The position numbers were made by a program, and so were the translations under genes. 64,000 nt of DNA from an uncultured Acidobacteriia bacterium (lineage in GTDB: Bacteria > Acidobacteriota > Terriglobia > Bryobacterales > Bryobacteraceae), in NCBI GenBank assembly GCA_903923395.1, contig CAIXXM010000083.1, forward strand, positions 1 to 64,000. Reading direction: 5' to 3'. Positions 61,781-64,000 of this stretch are shown piece by piece (within the stretch, counting starts at the first letter, position 1; each line of letters starts with the position of its first letter). The notes below the pieces were generated by a model. That model was not told where the DNA came from. It saw only the letters and a program-made list of their open reading frames with translations, and searched no databases.

Positions 61781-62511
61781 CCTCTTTCGACTACATCGGC
61801 CAGTTGCAAGCGATCCTCGAAAGCATCCGCGGCACGCAACTCGGGGCGATCCAGGAAGCAGGCCGGCTGACTGCCGCAGCCATCACAGCCGGAGGCGTGG
61901 TGCAGGCCTTCGGGAGCGGTCATTCCCACATGATTGCGGAAGAAGCCTTCTTTCGTGCCGGTGGACTCGCCCCCATCAACCCCATCTTCGACGCCCGCCT
62001 GCAATTCTTTAACGGTGCCATGGCAAGCACCCAGGCCGAACGCGAACCCGGTATGGCGGCCAGGATTCTGGAACGGGAAACCTTGCGTCCCGAAGATATT
62101 GGAGTTGTGATCTCCAACTCAGGCCGCAACGCCGCACCGGTCGAAATGGCGGAACTGATGCGGGCCCGCGGACTCCAGGTGATCGCAATCACGAACCTTG
62201 GCCAATCCCGGCAGTCCACTGCCCGCACGGCTTCCGGCAAGCGGCTCTTCGAGGTGGCGGATCTGGTGATCGATACCTGCTGTCCCGTTGGCGATGCGGT
62301 GCTGCAACTCCCGGGATTGGAGCAAAGGATCGGCCCGGCCTCCACGGTCGCCGGAGCAGCGATTATGAATTCCATCATGATTGAGGCCGCCCTTGCCTTG
62401 CAGAGTCTTGGGCAGGCTGTGCCGCTGCTGCCGAGCGCGAACACCGCGGACAGCGATGCCGGGCTGACGGCTCTGCTGGCGAAATGCGCCGGACGCGTCC
62501 GTTATTTCTAA
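61777..62511 (+). CDS. SIS-domain sugar isomerase/deaminase-like protein
   Basis: About 244 residues. The start is a GTG at 61777 overlapping the kinase stop (GTGA). It is a single SIS domain with the sugar-phosphate loop VVQAFGSGHSHMIAEEAFFR and VGVVISNSGRN/LQVIAITNLG strands. It is too short for the MurQ etherase (about 300 residues) and lacks a UBA-like tail. It may isomerise, deaminate or release the phosphorylated sugar. It ends the operon, and no terminator hairpin was recognised after it. Confidence 0.88.
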   Translation: MTSFDYIGQLQAILESIRGTQLGAIQEAGRLTAAAITAGGVVQAFGSGHSHMIAEEAFFRAGGLAPINPIFDARLQFFNGAMASTQAEREPGMAARILERETLRPEDIGVVISNSGRNAAPVEMAELMRARGLQVIAITNLGQSRQSTARTASGKRLFEVADLVIDTCCPVGDAVLQLPGLEQRIGPASTVAGAAIMNSIMIEAALALQSLGQAVPLLPSANTADSDAGLTALLAKCAGRVRYF

Positions 62512-62592
62512 GTGCGGAGGATGAAATTCGTTAATGTGAAGGCAGCTTCATGAGCAGGAACTAACTGCTTCCGCCAGCGTTTATCCAGTCGT

Positions 62593-62620
62593 CCGGTTCG
62601 AAGAAATCAAAACGAACCGG
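62593..62620 (+). promoter_or_regulatory. Inverted repeat in the leader of the small secreted gene
   Basis: CCGGTTCG (62593-62600) and CGAACCGG (62613-62620) form a perfect eight-base inverted repeat around AAGAAATCAAAA, only six bases before the AAGGAG ribosome binding site of the gene at 62638. It could be a repressor operator or an RNA hairpin that gates translation. Confidence 0.55.
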
Positions 62621-62637
62621 CCAAAAGGAGAAACGCC

Positions 62638-62982
62638 ATGAAAAACACACTCACCTCACTGCTCCTCGCCGGAGTTTTCGTTACCGGATTACTGCCCGCG
62701 CAGACGGTAGCCACAAAGAAGACGGAAGGTAAGATCCAGCAGCGCAAAGAGAACCAGCAGAAGCGCATTGCGCAGGGTGTCAAATCCGGCCAGTTGACCG
62801 CAGGAGAGACTGCCAAGCTGGAGAAGAAAGAAGTCGCGGTCAACAAAGTTACGCAGGCGGACCGCGCTGCCAACGGCGGCAAGCTCACTCCCGCGGAGAA
62901 GAAACAGATCAACGCAAAGCAGAATCAGGTCAGCAAACAGATCTACAAGGACAAGCACAATGCGGTTGTGCAGCCCAAGTAG
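62638..62982 (+). CDS. Small secreted charged protein
   Basis: 114 residues, no family assigned. A signal peptide (1-21) is followed by a Lys/Gln/Glu/Ala-rich helical region with a repeated theme: RIAQGVKSGQLTAGETAKLE and NGGKLTPAEKKQINAKQNQ, resembling acidobacterial proteins of unknown role. It has no aromatic residues in the mature part except one Tyr. It is preceded by the ribosome binding site AAGGAGAAA and an inverted repeat. A periplasmic stress or metal-binding role is only a guess. Confidence 0.82.
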   Translation: MKNTLTSLLLAGVFVTGLLPAQTVATKKTEGKIQQRKENQQKRIAQGVKSGQLTAGETAKLEKKEVAVNKVTQADRAANGGKLTPAEKKQINAKQNQVSKQIYKDKHNAVVQPK

Positions 62983-62989
62983 GTACTGC

Positions 62990-64000
62990 TTACAAGACCT
63001 CGCCAAAACGCTTGACCAATCTTGCGGCATACTCCGTCCTCACCCGTTCCGGTGAGGACGGATCTACCGTACCCAAGGCAAGTATCTTTGACTTCCAGGG
63101 CTGCGCCTTTGCGCCCAGCGCAGAAATCGCGTTCAACGCGTGGATGGCAATGTAGGCGCTCGATTTCGGGGCATCCGCAAGGGCCAGCAACACTTCCATG
63201 GAGGGTGGTAAGTCCTGCGGCGTGCCATAACATCCCAAGGCTTCCGCCGCAGCGATTCTTACATGCGGAGAAGCGTCCGCCAGAGCCTTGCGGACAGGGG
63301 CAATCAGCTTACTTACTTCATCCTTGCCCCGCATCAGTGCACCCATCACTCCCCAGTAACGGACCGCACTATCGCTATCCCGCATCAAGCCTTCGAGCTT
63401 TGCAGTAACTCCCGGTTGCAGATTACTGGCCAGGTCCGCCGCGGCGAGAATCCGCTCCACAGGGAAGCGCTTGGGGTCATGCCCCATTTCATAGGGCGTG
63501 GACTGGCCCGCCCGCGTGTGGATTTCCCCTTCCGGCAGCAAGCCGAGATCGCGCACCGCCAACTCATGGTCGCGATGGGCTTTGCGGAAGCGCTCCAGGG
63601 TAGCGCGGTGCTCCGGCAGGGCGGCGAGGTTATGTACCTCGTCAGGGTCATTTTGTAAGTCGTAGAGTTCTTCGGGCGGCTTGGTTTCCCAGAAGTAAGT
63701 CTGCGGCGCCTGCAGCTTACCTTCTTTGTAAAGTCTCTCCCAGACTGGTGTGGAAGGCAGACTCCACATATACTCCACATGTTGCCCGTAGATCTTATGC
63801 GGGTTGTAATTGCGGATGTACATATAGCGCTTGTCGCGGACAGAGCGCATCAGGTCATAGCGTTCATCCATGCGCCCGCGGAACCCGAAGTTATACGCGC
63901 GGGGCGGTGCCTGGTAGACGCCGGCGAAGGCTTGGCCGTCATAAAACGCAGGCGGCTTGATGCCCGCGAGACTTAACATGGTCGGGGCAAGATCCATGGT
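62990..64000 (-). CDS. Sulfatase, C-terminal part with HEAT-like repeats, cut by window edge
   Basis: 337 visible residues at the C-terminal end of a sulfatase; the frame is open to base 64000, so the catalytic cysteine region is outside. The late sulfatase blocks are present: MDLAPTMLSLAGIKPP, MRSVRDKRYMYIRNYNP, YDLQNDPDEVHNLA. After them a set of short helical repeats (about 200-330: KALADASPHVRIAAAEALGC, then SSAYIAIHALNAISALG) resembles HEAT/PBS-lyase repeats. Such sulfatases remove sulfate from glycans; the repeat tail is common in Planctomycetes and Acidobacteria. The 7-base gap to the small secreted gene is tail to tail. Confidence 0.9.
   Translation of the reverse strand, partial: TMDLAPTMLSLAGIKPPAFYDGQAFAGVYQAPPRAYNFGFRGRMDERYDLMRSVRDKRYMYIRNYNPHKIYGQHVEYMWSLPSTPVWERLYKEGKLQAPQTYFWETKPPEELYDLQNDPDEVHNLAALPEHRATLERFRKAHRDHELAVRDLGLLPEGEIHTRAGQSTPYEMGHDPKRFPVERILAAADLASNLQPGVTAKLEGLMRDSDSAVRYWGVMGALMRGKDEVSKLIAPVRKALADASPHVRIAAAEALGCYGTPQDLPPSMEVLLALADAPKSSAYIAIHALNAISALGAKAQPWKSKILALGTVDPSSPERVRTEYAARLVKRFGEVL

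Overview
The window looks like the chromosome of an acidobacterium, most likely of the Bryobacterales/Solibacter type. This is an inference from gene content: an acidobacterial-type VWFA-related protein, a very large Oar-like TonB receptor with an N-terminal carboxypeptidase-regulatory-like domain, an alternative complex III plus caa3 oxidase cluster, a DUF6807 (PmoA-type) protein, and many secreted hydrolases with short signal peptides. No rRNA, tRNA, CRISPR array, insertion sequence or prophage was recognised.

Region 1 (1-23074) is a flagellar and chemotaxis locus. It opens with the 3' end of a sigma-54 activator. A long minus-strand series, read from 17258 down to 654, follows: fliK, flgD, flgE, fliN, fliO, fliP, fliQ, fliR, flhB, flhA, flhF, fliA, a FliY/FliN-type switch protein, a membrane-anchored coiled-coil protein, cheA, cheR, cheD, cheY and cheX. 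A plus-strand rod and ring operon (flgF, flgG, flgA, flgH, flgI, flgJ) runs away from fliK, then fliS (minus) and a single-domain cheY (plus). Four intergenic sites carry a sigma-28 (FliA)-like signature, GCCGAT plus an A-rich -35 box 15-16 bp upstream, in front of cheA, fliK, fliS and cheY. FliA encoded in the locus could therefore drive the late and chemotaxis genes, while the sigma-54 activator may drive earlier ones. Filament, MS-ring, export ATPase, stator, cheW and cheB genes are not here.

Region 2 (23081-36001) is one minus-strand respiratory operon of twelve genes: actA-B-C-D-E-F (alternative complex III, quinol to cytochrome c), a small one-helix protein, a SCO1-type copper chaperone, and coxB-A-C-D (A2-type caa3 oxidase). 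A sigma-70-like promoter precedes it and a UUCG-hairpin terminator closes it. It is expected to encode an ACIII-caa3 electron-transfer unit.

Region 3 (36087-53033) is a mixed metabolic stretch: a small secreted protein, aroA, a HicBA toxin-antitoxin pair, an S9 peptidase, an epoxide-hydrolase-like enzyme, an orphan VapB antitoxin, an SGNH esterase, fabI, a PI-PLC-like secreted protein, a PhnZ-like HD-domain oxygenase, a DUF6807 protein, a VWFA-related protein, a secreted Gfo/Idh/MocA oxidoreductase with a secreted esterase, a myo-inositol oxygenase, a GT-C type membrane glycosyltransferase, and argG. A VapC toxin remnant lies upstream of argG.

Region 4 (53034-64000) contains a divergent locus. 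A TonB receptor (minus) faces an operon (plus) of a MurR/RpiR regulator, a cytoplasmic ceramidase-fold amidase, a Na+/solute symporter, a GlcNAc-kinase-like enzyme and a SIS-domain protein. A 44-bp composite palindrome overlaps the two predicted promoters between them. Together they look like an uptake and catabolism system for an acylated amino sugar or related compound. The window ends with a small secreted charged protein and a partial sulfatase with a HEAT-repeat tail.
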